Source: Riptortus pedestris (lineage: Eukaryota; Arthropoda; Insecta; Hemiptera; Alydidae). Taken from it: DNA of 64,000 bases. The DNA is taken from positions 14,884,501-14,948,500 of the forward strand of contig CM032233.1 of the NCBI GenBank assembly GCA_019009955.1, given 5' to 3'. Below, piece by piece: positions 11,986-21,217 of this stretch. Position 1 is the stretch's first letter; each line of letters starts with the position of its first letter. Both the position numbers and the translations under genes were made by a program. Under the pieces are notes generated by a model. The model did not search any database and was not told where the DNA came from. It saw only the letters and a program-made list of their open reading frames with translations.

Positions 11986-12014
11986 GATTAAAATGTATAT
12001 ATATTTTAAGCGTA

Positions 12015-12160
12015 TTTTAGCAGATTTCCCTTAAGAGAAATCAGCTATTGAGGTCGTACTCATGACGCGATTTTCAAAATATTTCTTCAAATGTCCATCG
12101 ATCCTACCCAGGAGATGACGAAAATGAGGTCCGTTCAAAACTATATATATATATATATAT
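12015..12160 (+). mobile_element. HINE 5' fragment
   Basis: TTTTAGCAGATTTCCCTTAA through GAGATGACGAAAATGAGGTC to the (TA) run at about 12142-12160, where it stops abruptly. Confidence 0.85.
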
Positions 12161-12631
12161 TCATTTCCTTATAGCTGTAGGGTGAATTGATTTATCGGTG
12201 GCATCCCAAGGAAAACAGCATAACATAGAACGGTTAGTTGTTTTTACTGGCGTGACTCTCAATTATATAAGGTCCGAAAGGTTGGACCATTATGGAGCTA
12301 AATTATGTATATTGCCCATGAATTTCATGTAACGGCATCATCAAATTACAACATTACGAACTTTATGTTCTACCCCAAAGAGCTCCGAATAATTAATGAA
12401 CATATATTACTCTTGTGGCGCAGAGCCAATGTATCCTCCTTTACCAGGTCATTCATTCATTGCCTTCAGGTTGGCGGCTATTTGAAGCAGCTGCTCCAAC
12501 AATTGTTTTATCAGATGCCCGTTGTTCATAGCCTATCTGGGAGATGAGAAAGAATATCAGACTCGCGACGTCTATATAAACCACGAGCATTTCCCACGCA
12601 CTGGAATACGCTGATCATCTATGTCAATCTA
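12161..12631. other. No gene recognised
   Basis: Replaces the remainder of the HINE that stops at 12160. An 80-codon open frame (12305-12547) has no motif that I recognise. Confidence 0.4.
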
Positions 12632-14121
12632 TTTTAGCAGTTGTCCGTTAAGGGAAATCGGCTATTGAGGTTGTTTGATCTTTACGAAACTCGACTTGTT
12701 GTGTACCACATTTTTTAGCAGATTTCCGTTAAGGGAAATCAGCTATTGCGGTTGTATTCATGACGGAATTTTCGAAATTTTTCTTCAAATGCCCATCGAT
12801 CCTACCTAGTAGATGACGAAAATGAGGTCCGTTCAAAACTGTGTGTATATATATATTTTGGTCTGTTACCGCTCTAGCGGTCGCATTTTTTGTTTGATCG
12901 TTACCAAACTCGATATTAAGTAGTTTTATGTAAAAAGAAAGATCAAGTTCGTTAACGGCTGAAATCGGACAAGTGAGAGGGGGGGTTTAGAGGGGAGGAT
13001 TTTCGTTACTATACTTCGGATCGAAAAATTGTACAGAATCAATCTAATTGCAAATTAAATGTACTACAAATATTGTTATATACATCTTTCTCTATCTTGA
13101 ATATTAACCGAGATATTTGCATTTTTATTAAATCTGAGCGGCAAACGGACGAGTGACTTTCCCGCCAAAAGCTAGTTCTGCCGTTTCCTTAACTGCTTTG
13201 CTCTCGTGAAATTTCTCTATTGTAAAACTTCACGTAGGAAATCTGCTTAGTTTACGCAGCCCCTGCTTTTTGTAAAAAAGTTCATTAATGGCAGAAATTG
13301 GACAAGTGAGGGCTATTGCCGGAAATCGGACGTGGAATACTGGGAGTATACAGGGGGAAAATTCAAAATAGAATTTATAGAACCAATCTTGCTAATCTGT
13401 TTAGACGGGGAATTTTGAAAATTTGAAATATCTCCGATACTAAAAGTCGGTCCGAATAATTCTATATAAACAAAGTTATTGCAAATTAAATTACCTATAA
13501 ATGTTGTTATATAAATATTTTCTCTATCATAAATATTAACAAAGATTTAGATTTTTTTAGTTTTCATCCTTAAGAAAACCCCCACTCCATATTAACAATT
13601 AGCTGTTATACCAGGAACTAGTTTAATCTAAGCTTATATACCAAATATTCTTTTCAAGAGACTTTTATTGTGTTAAATACATGCAAATTGGTTGTGCGAT
13701 GACGCCATCATTAAGATTCTTGATTCGAAAATGTTTATTTGATTTATACCATATTCAATATTTGACAATTTCTGTCAACATTAAAGATCATATTTGCTAT
13801 TGGCAGAAATCGGCTATGGAATATTGGGGATACATCCCCATAGAGGGGGATTCGAAAGTTCAAAATTATTCCGTTCTTATGAGAGAGATCGTAAAATGAT
13901 ATAGAATTAATCTTGTTAATTTGTTGACGATCTATAACTGAAAATTACTATTCGTTATTTCAGTATTTCTTGTTTTCAGCCTTCAGTAACCCCCCACCTT
14001 CTACTCATCTGTTTTTTTAAACAGAAATAGGGCAAATGTGGTGAGATGAAATCACAAGTGTGTTATACCAACAGGTAGGATGCTGCTTAGTATTCGCAGC
14101 CCGACGTTGTGACAGACGTTT
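12632..14121 (+). mobile_element. HINE, outer copy split by a nested HINE
   Basis: A 5' end at 12632-12712 (TTTTAGCAGTTGTCCGTTAA) and a 3' remainder at 13271-14121 ending GCTTAGTATTCGCAGCCCGA, GTTGTGACAGACGTTTT. The two parts are separated by the inner copy at 12713-13270. The 3' part carries the fourth module type (GATCATATTTGCTATTGGCA and GGTGAGATGAAATCACAAGT). Joining the parts is inferred from order and orientation. Confidence 0.65.
12713..13270 (+). mobile_element. HINE, full length, short module type, nested
   Basis: TTTTTTAGCAGATTTCCGTT to GAAATCTGCTTAGTTTACGC, AGCCCCTGCTTTTT. The short module (CTTTCCCGCCAAAAGCTAGT) and a short (TA) tract are present. The last bases of the terminus are altered. 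Confidence 0.8.
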
Positions 14122-14385
14122 TAGCTTTTTCGAAGTAAGGCATATTTTCAGATTTCAACGGAATTATACGTTTTGAACATCCTTTAACAGATTGTTAGTG
14201 AGTTAGGTGAGATGTATTTATGTATTTTTCATTACTCTAAAAAGGGTTTCGTTATCAAAAAACCTAAGAATGTTGAAATTCCATATTTGGGTTTTGTATA
14301 ATATCTAGTAGACCTCCCCCATTTGATCGTAATCAACTGAAAGGGAAGGGAATTTTTGTTTACAGAAGGGCAGAAATAAAATATT

Positions 14386-14990
14386 GCTAACTTGTCTGTA
14401 CTATACAAGCTACTACTAAAACCAATATGAACATACGGAATAGAAGTGTGGGCTACAGCAAAACCGTCAAACATCAGACGCATCCAGACTTTCCAATCCA
14501 AAGTCCTGCGCACCATAGTAGATGCTCCATATTATGTTACAAACCACACTCTCCATAAAGATCTTAATATCACATTTGTAAAGCATCTAATTCCCTTAAG
14601 ATTCAGAAAAATCCACAGCAGGCTATCCAATCATCCTAATCCAGAAGTCCTAGCCCTTTCCAGTACCACTCATCCATATTCCCCTCCACGGCGCCTCAAG
14701 AGACAATGGCCCAGAGATCTCCTATAGAAGTGTAAAGTGAAGTGATAGCAGTGGCTATTTTCTTATCAAGTGCCATTCCTCCTTAGCTCTTGACTTCCTT
14801 GCCAGGCAGGGTACTGCTCTCATTGTGGTGAAGGGGTGTAGCTTCTGTCAAGAGTGATGGAGGAACTATTGTATTGTACATATCACACAGTACCAAATTC
14901 ATTTAAATGCAGACTGTAATATTATTAAGAAAATATAGACTTATCTGTACATATTAAAAATACAAAAAAACGTGCAGGGACTTTTTTTAA
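14386..14990 (+). pseudogene. Jockey-type LINE, 3'-terminal fragment (copy 2)
   Basis: Reads NLSVLYKLLLKPI, stop, TYGIEVWATAKPSNIRRIQ, then FQSKVLRTIVDAPYYVTNHT, LHKDLNITFVK and RLSNHPNPEVLAL. This is the C-terminal conserved region of Jockey-clade ORF2, extending slightly further 5' than the copy at 8062-8595. A TGA replaces the Trp codon of the WTYG motif. The 3'UTR at 14728-14990 matches the first copy. 5'-truncated and non-functional. Confidence 0.85.
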
Positions 14991-15057
14991 AAAAAAAGCG
15001 TTTTGGTTTTTTTAGTTTAATAGTAGTCGTGTTGTGCCCACATCTGATAATAAAAGG

Positions 15058-15484
15058 TTTTCATTGAGGGAAATCGGCTGTTGAGGTTGCTCTCAAACGC
15101 TATGTTCGATATGTTTCTACAAATGTCCATCAATCCTACCCCAGGAGTTGCGTGATGGAAATGAGGTCCGTTCAAAACTGCAGGTCCTATATATTCGTCT
15201 GGTACAGTTCTAGAGGTGGTAATTTTTGTTTGATCGTTACCAAACTCAATATATAAGCGTTTCATGTAAAACTAAAGATTTCGATAAGGACTGTAAGTGG
15301 GCCAGAATACGATAAAATCCAAACTTAAAAATATTTCTTATCTTGTTGAAAATTTGATTGTCTATAAATGCTCTTCTACGTTATGTGTTTGGGACTAGAG
15401 AGCAGTAGGTGAGATGTGATCAGCAGTGTGTCGTACTAGCAAGTAGGAAATCTGCTTAGTTTACCAAGACTCCACGTGGATTTT
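15058..15484 (+). mobile_element. HINE with internal deletion
   Basis: TTCATTGAGGGAAATCGGCT through GATGGAAATGAGGTCCGTTC to AGGAAATCTGCTTAGTTTAC and a decayed hairpin. The module (GTGAGATGTGATCAGCAGTG) marks it as the fourth module type with the middle deleted. Confidence 0.7.
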
Positions 15485-15954
15485 ATTTTTTATGGGTATT
15501 TATGAGTCTTGATGCTTGACAATAATTCTTGATTGAAAATTACATTCAAAATCTGGCTCAAAACGACTCGGTTCCAGTGAATCAGTGTTTTTAATCTGCA
15601 TTTTAATATATAAGTGAGTCACAAGGAAGGATAACAATTAATTTAATGAAAAGGAGCTATTAAGGTAAATCGTACTTTGGCATAATGAGTTTGGCCGGAT
15701 GTCGTTGGGCTGGATTATTGGGGGCTTTAATGTTTATTGCTTCCCGGCCCATCATCTGTTCGCCAAGAGGGAGGGAGGCAGCTGATCCAATTTTTACGAG
15801 TTGAGGATGCCTGCTTTAATGAGATGGGGCGGTGTTTAGAAGGTGGGCTCAGCTAAAATGAAATAGAATTTATTTATTTACATTAAGCGTTAAAAAGTAA
15901 AGCCCGACTCGGGGTGGGGTGGGGGTTAAATTTTCATATACAGTGTTGCCCTAG
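15485..15954. other. No gene recognised
   Basis: Unique-looking sequence, AT-rich then G-rich (GGGTGGGGTGGGGG near 15911). No supported ORF. Confidence 0.4.
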
Positions 15955-17162
15955 TTTTCTTACCACCACCCTTAAAATCTACAACCGTTTTAATGCAAGG
16001 CTGAGACCTTGGTGTGCCATAATTTTGACATCTGAAGAATTTTTTCAGTCCACATTCAACCTCATAACCGTCTCCAGTACTTCGCCGGCCACCATAACTT
16101 TTGGAATTTACAATAGAAAGCCATGGTTTTTATGACGGATTTTAATAGACAATCCAATTCTAAAAACGTCCGTCACGCAGGGGCTGCGTAAAATAAGCGT
16201 AATTTCCCACGCGAATAAATAAATAATAAATAATAATAAATAAATAAATATACATACACGTGAATGTTCAGTGAATAAATACAAACGGTAACGAGAAATC
16301 TGTCAGTCAATTTACAATACAAGTTAATAATCTCTACAACGGAAATCTGCTGAATTGTAAACAAACAGGCCAGCCAACCTTGTAGCGCTGAATAGATAGA
16401 TAGAGCGGGAAAGACAAACAATTAATGAAATATATCTGAATATAACCCATTAACTTTATTGAAAACAATTTACTAAAGCTAGTGCTGTAATTTGTAATGA
16501 ATTAGAACCGGTTTTTCCCAATCACTCAAATTTTAGTAATCCAAGAACAAAGCAAACGGGGGCGGGCCAACCGAATGTATCAGCATATATCTCAAAGTAA
16601 AAGTTCAATGAAAACCATATTTTGTATTTAACCTTGTACTGAAGTGGTTCATAATACAACAGCTTATTGTTAATATGACATTAGTAGAAGTGGGGGTTTT
16701 CTGAAGGCTCAAAATTATAAAATACAAATATCTCGGTTAATATTCAAGATAGAGAATACAACAAGAGAGTATAACAATATTTATAGTAAATTTAATTTGC
16801 AATAACATTGGCTCGATACAGGTTTTCGATCCCACGTGTAGTAACGGAGATATTTCTCATTTTCGAATACCCTCTCCTCTAAAACCTCCCTCCCACTTGT
16901 CCGATTTTCCCCATAGTCCCAGAGAAGAAATTTTTCGAAATCGCGTCTTGAGTACGACCTCAATAGCTGACTTCCTTTCTAAGGGAAATCTACTAAAACG
17001 AGTTTATATCGGTGAATTTCTTGATTTCACGCATTCTTCAGCCGTAAAATACCAAAAAGACGTTTTTTAACACAAATAATTATCTCAGAAAAGGTACATT
17101 TTATTGAAAAATGCTTCGACAAAATTATCTATGAAACAAGACTACGGGATGTGGATTAAAGG
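15955..17162. repeat. Interspersed repeat X, copy 1, split by a HINE
   Basis: 15955-16162 (AGACCTTGGTGTGCCATAAT, TCCAGTACTTC) and 16999-17162 (GAGTTTATATCGGTGAATTT, TTTTATTGAAAAATGCTTCG) align in order with an uninterrupted copy at 44095-44440. The interruption is exactly the HINE at 16163-16998. Non-coding; class unknown. Confidence 0.7.
16163..16998 (-). mobile_element. HINE, full length, long module type
   Basis: Starts ACGTCCGTCACGCAGGGGCT and ends CTAAGGGAAATCTACTAAAA. The insertion point is defined by the empty site at about 44277 in repeat X copy 2. There is no (TA) run; an AATA-rich stretch lies near 16210-16250. Confidence 0.85.
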
Positions 17163-18365
17163 GTCTTTTCTACTTTAGGTACGCCAGTTACTTCTGACGA
17201 AGTTCAGTGATTTAGTTTAATACTATGTTACTATCATTGTATAACATATGTTGTTTATTTAAGAAAAAAATTCAACTTGTAAGTAACCTTTATTCACCAA
17301 AAAAAAAAAAAAAAAAAAAAAAAAACAGTTAAGCTCCTATAGAAGGGTGCATAACAATATTTCATTTGGGTGGCCAATAATTTTTAGCAGATTTCCCTTA
17401 AGGGGAATCAGCTATTGAGGTTGTACTCATGATGCGATTTTCGAAATTTTTCTTCAAATGTCCATCGATCCTACCCAGGGGATGACGAAAATGAGGTCCG
17501 TTCAAAACTGTATATATATATATATATATATATATATTTTATATTTGTCTGTTACCGCTCGCAATTTTTTTCGGTACCAAACTCGATATTTAGTCGTTTT
17601 ATGTAAAAAGAAAGATCAAGTTCGTTAACGGCTGAAATCGGACCAGTGGGAGGGGGGGTTTAGAGGGGAGGATTTTCGAAAATTCGATATATCTCCGTTA
17701 CTATACGTCGGATTGAAAAATTGTACAGAATTAATCTTATTGCAAATTAAATTTACTATAAATATTGTTATATACATTTATTCCCTATCTTGAATATTAA
17801 CCGAGATATTTGCATTTTTATGAAATTTGGGCCGATAACGGATTTTTGAATTTCCCGCGAAAAGCTAGTTCGGCCCTTTGCCGTCAACGTTTGGCTCTCC
17901 TATGGAGATTTCTCTACTGTATAACGTCACGTGGGAAATCTGCTTAGTTTACGCAGCCCCTGCGTGACGGACTTTTAATAGATTTTAGTAGACATTCAAA
18001 TAAGTCTTGCTTTTCATAACGTCTTCTCCAAACAAATTTACACAAATAAGAGTCAAGGTGACTTCCCCTAGTCCCACATTCAATCTTATTCCTTCTCTTG
18101 AAGCTGGTCCAAAGCGTCTTTTGTCTTCCGACAAAATTTAGTTGTGGCACAGCAAATGGCCCTTGCTTAATGTATGGCCCTTGTTTTGTATGTTAATGAT
18201 AATCTGCATTTATTAAACCTTGTTGCGCAATAGCCTTCCACTACTTTCCTCTACTAATAACTCCTAGTAGGTAATATATAGATCATATGGACGTATAATG
18301 ACTGTTATTGCAAAAAGTAATCATATTACTAGAAAAAGTAACTGGCGTACCTAAAGTAGAAAAGA
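17163..18365. mobile_element. Terminal-inverted-repeat DNA element, unassigned
   Basis: A near-perfect inverted repeat of about 30 bp: GTCTTTTCTACTTTAGGTAC (then GCCAGTTACTT) at 17163-17194 and its reverse complement at 18334-18365. Removing the HINE inside it leaves about 610 bp with no transposase, so it is probably an internally deleted derivative. It interrupts repeat X. I could not fix a target-site duplication, so the superfamily is open. Confidence 0.75.
17384..17976 (+). mobile_element. HINE, full length, reference-like short type
   Basis: The clearest copy. Order: TTAGCAGATTTCCC and its palindrome; GAGGTTGTACTCATG; TCAAATGTCCATCGATCC; GATGACGAAAATGAGGTCCG; (TA)n at about 17511-17536; GTCTGTTACCGCTC; AAGATCAAGTTCGTTAACGG; GGGAGGGGGGGTTTAGAGGG; ATATCTCCGTTACTATACGT; ATTAACCGAGATATTTGCAT; the short module CCCGCGAAAAGCTAGTTCGG; CACGTGGGAAATCTGC; TTAGTTTACGCAGCCCCTGC; GTGACGGACTTTT. 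The GCAGATTTCCC/GGGAAATCTGC subterminal inverted repeat, the 3' hairpin and the T-rich target fit the Helentron-associated (HINE/DINE-1) plan. Non-coding. Confidence 0.85.
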
Positions 18366-18389
18366 CGCAGAATAAATTCTGAAATCAAA

Positions 18390-19254
18390 AAAAGTCCGTC
18401 ACGCAGGGGCTCAGTAAACTAAGCAGATTTCCCTTGTGAAGTTTAGCAATAGGTAAATCTATGTACTGGCAAAAAAACACCACCGTGAATATTGAGTGAA
18501 TAAATACCAACAATAACAAGAAACCTCCCGACCAAAAGGGTCTGAAATGAAAACAAACAGGTCTGCCAAACTCATGCCGGAAAGAAAAACAATTACTGAT
18601 TATATTAGAATATGACATATTGATTTTTTTTTGAAAACTATATACTATATCTAGTACTGTAATTTATAATATCAATCAAATTTTAGTAGTCTAAGAACTT
18701 AACGCGAGGGGGGGGGGAGGGAGGGGTCAATAGAACATATTTGGTATTTAACCTTCGAATAATGTGGTTTATTATATAGCGCAGTATTTTTTATGTCACA
18801 TGTGTAGAAGTGGGAGTTTGCTGAAGGCTGAAAACTGGAAAATCCAAATATCACGAATATTCAAGATTGAGAATAAATATATATCACAATATTTATAGTA
18901 CATTTAATTTGCAATAAGATTGATTCTATCTATACCTTTTTTCGATCCGACGTATAACCCTGCCCCCCTCCCCCTGGTCCGATTTCAGCCATTAACGAAC
19001 TTCATCTTTCGTCTTACATAAAACGCCTAAATATCGAGTTTGGTAACGATCAAACAATAACTTCGACCACTAGAGCGGTAACAGAAAAATAAATAAATAA
19101 ATAAATAAATAAATATATATATATATAATTTTGAACGGACCTAATTTTCGTCATCTCCTGGGAAGGCTCGATGGACATTAGAAGAAATGTTTCGAAAATC
19201 GCGTCATGAGTACGACCTCAATAGCTGATTTCCCTTAAGGGAAGTCTGCTAAAA
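18390..19254 (-). mobile_element. HINE, full length, long module type
   Basis: AAAGTCCGTCACGCAGGGGC to TTAAGGGAAGTCTGCTAAAA. The microsatellite is mixed: (AAAT)n at about 19086-19112, then (TA)n. Module has the CACCGTGAATATTGAGTGAA block. Confidence 0.85.
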
Positions 19255-19282
19255 ACGTTTACATGGTCCGCAATATAGAGAT

Positions 19283-19497
19283 AGATGGTTTCAAAGGACA
19301 ATTACAGTACATCCAATTACAAACACTCCAAGCGTTCTAACTAATTGCAATTACTAACTTCAATTGCAGTAGCTGTAATTGAGTCTAGCAATTTCAATTA
19401 CTTCTAGCCAGCAAGAAATTGAAATCACAATTAGAATTGCCTCTAAATGAATTACAAATAAGTGTAATTGCAGTGAGAGTAATTCAATTACAAATTT
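19283..19497. repeat. AATTAC/GTAATT-rich degenerate repeat
   Basis: Many copies of CAATTAC, TAATTGCAATTAC and AATTACAAA in both orientations at irregular spacing. Not a simple microsatellite and not seen elsewhere in the window. Confidence 0.6.
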
Positions 19498-19683
19498 TTA
19501 CAAAGTCCGTCACGAGGGGTCAGCGGACTAACTAAGCGGATTTGCCACGCACCGCTCTTTCACAAATGAAATCTCTCATTTTATTTTCCCTTGAGGGAAA
19601 TCAGCTGTTGAGGTCATACTAGTGACGTGATTTTTGAAATATTTGCTCAAATGTCCATCGATCCTAGCCAGGAGATGTCGAAA
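19498..19683. mobile_element. Two HINE end fragments, opposite orientations
   Basis: 19498-19575 is a reverse-strand 3' end (AAAGTCCGTCACGAGGGGTC). 19586-19683 is a forward 5' end (TTTTCCCTTGAGGGAAATCA to GATGTCGAAAAC), which runs into the next reverse copy at 19682. Confidence 0.75.
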
Positions 19684-20118
19684 ACGTCCGTCACGCAGGG
19701 GCTCCGTAAACTAAGCAGATTTCCCACGTGATGTTTTACAATAGAGGAATTTCACGAGTGCCGAGCAGTTAAGGAAACAGCCGAACTTGCTTTTGGTGGG
19801 AAAGTTACTCGTCCGTTAGGAGCCCAGATTTAATAAAAATGCAAATATCTCGGTTAATATTCAAGATAGAGAATAAATGTATATAACAATATTTATAGTA
19901 AATTTAATTTACAATAAGATTGATTCTGTACAATTTTTCTATCCGACGTATAGTAACGGAGATATTTCGAATTTTCGAAAATCCTCCCCTCTAAACCCCT
20001 CCTCCCACTGGTCCGATTTCAGCTTTTAACGAACTCGATCTTTCTTTTTACATAAAACGAATAAATATCGAGTTTGGTAGCGATCAAACAAAAATTGCGA
20101 CCGCTAGAGCGGTAACAG

Positions 20119-20150
<32 letters not shown>
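19682..20150 (-). mobile_element. HINE, 3' half, interrupted by the Penelope-like element
   Basis: AACGTCCGTCACGCAGGGGC, then the short module (AGGAAACAGCCGAACTTGCT) and the conserved blocks up to GCGACCGCTAGAGCGGTAAC and (TA)n at about 20122-20150. The other half resumes at 32048-32148, so the Penelope-like sequence interrupts the (TA) tract. Confidence 0.85.
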
Positions 20151-20154
<4 letters not shown>

Positions 20155-20204
20155 ATAAAGGGTTAGAACCGCCAATATAAATGATATTATTGTCATACCT
20201 CTCG

Positions 20205-21000
20205 GTGGAGACCGTCGTCGTTGGCTGATGGTTGAGTATATATTCAAAATAAAGGAGTTAGAACCGCCAATATAAATGATATTATTGTAATACCTCCCGG
20301 GTGGAGACCGTCGTCGTTGGTGATGGTTGTAGTACCGCTGGCAAGCGTGCTTTCGAATGCGATGGCTTTCTGACTTCCAAGCCATCATCTTGTTTGATAG
20401 TGTATGAGTTTACTGAGTTGCTTGTCCGTCAGTCAGTGGGTTTTATGCTCTGTTGTTCACCGTATTAGTTGTTTACGTTTAGTCCAGATCTGTTTTACTT
20501 ACCATTAAGACCAGTAAGATCACAACGAGGGATGTTGATGTTCAGGTAAATTGTTTTCGTGTAGTGGGTTGTTTACGTATTGAATCGAGATCTGTTTACT
20601 TACCACTCAGATCTGTCAACACGTAAACAACCCACTGTTGTTAGTGTTCAGGTAAAATGTTATGTGGAGGGATGTGTTAATCGTTTGTTGGAACTGTTTA
20701 CTTACCCATTCAGATCTGTCAAACGAGGTGCGTTATAGACTAGTGTTTCTCAGGTAAATTTCGTGTATCGATAGTGTTGTTTATTGTCCTCATCCGGAAG
20801 ATTGTTTACACTTCTAGTGTCAGATCTGTAACACGTATATCAACCACTGTAGTTAGTGTTCAGGTAAAAATGTTATGTGGTGGGTTGTTAACGTTTGTTT
20901 TTTATATATTATTCACTTATTTTTTGGATCTGTTACTTACCATTCAGATCTGTCAAACGAGTGCGTGTAGATAGTGTTCAGGTAATTGTTATCGTGTAGT
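20205..21000. repeat. Tandem repeats at the outer end of the left Penelope arm
   Basis: An imperfect tandem duplication at 20151-20320 (GGTTAGAACCGCCAATATAA, GGAGACCGTCGTCGTTGG). Then about four degenerate units of 110-190 bp containing ACTTACCATTCAGATCTGTC and GTGTTCAGGTAA. The complementary units lie at 30960-31620. Confidence 0.7.
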
Positions 21001-21217
21001 GGGTCATTGTCATCATCCGTGTGGGTGTTTACTTTCTAGTTTAATGTATATGGTGGTATGGTGTAATACATTTTATGACAGGTAGATATGGTGTAATGTA
21101 TTATTTGTGTAATACGGGTATAATGTAAGAACATTGTTTTAAAAATTAAAAAATATCATGTAATCATGAAAAAAATGAATAATAAATGATTAAGTCTATA
21201 ATGTTACTATTTGGAAA

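Noticed and set aside
13681..13899. 72-codon frame
   Set aside because: Inside HINE module sequence shared with non-coding copies at 36400-36700 and 44466-44905.
20205..21000. CRISPR-like array
   Set aside because: Repeats are long, degenerate and lack uniform spacers, and the genome is eukaryotic.
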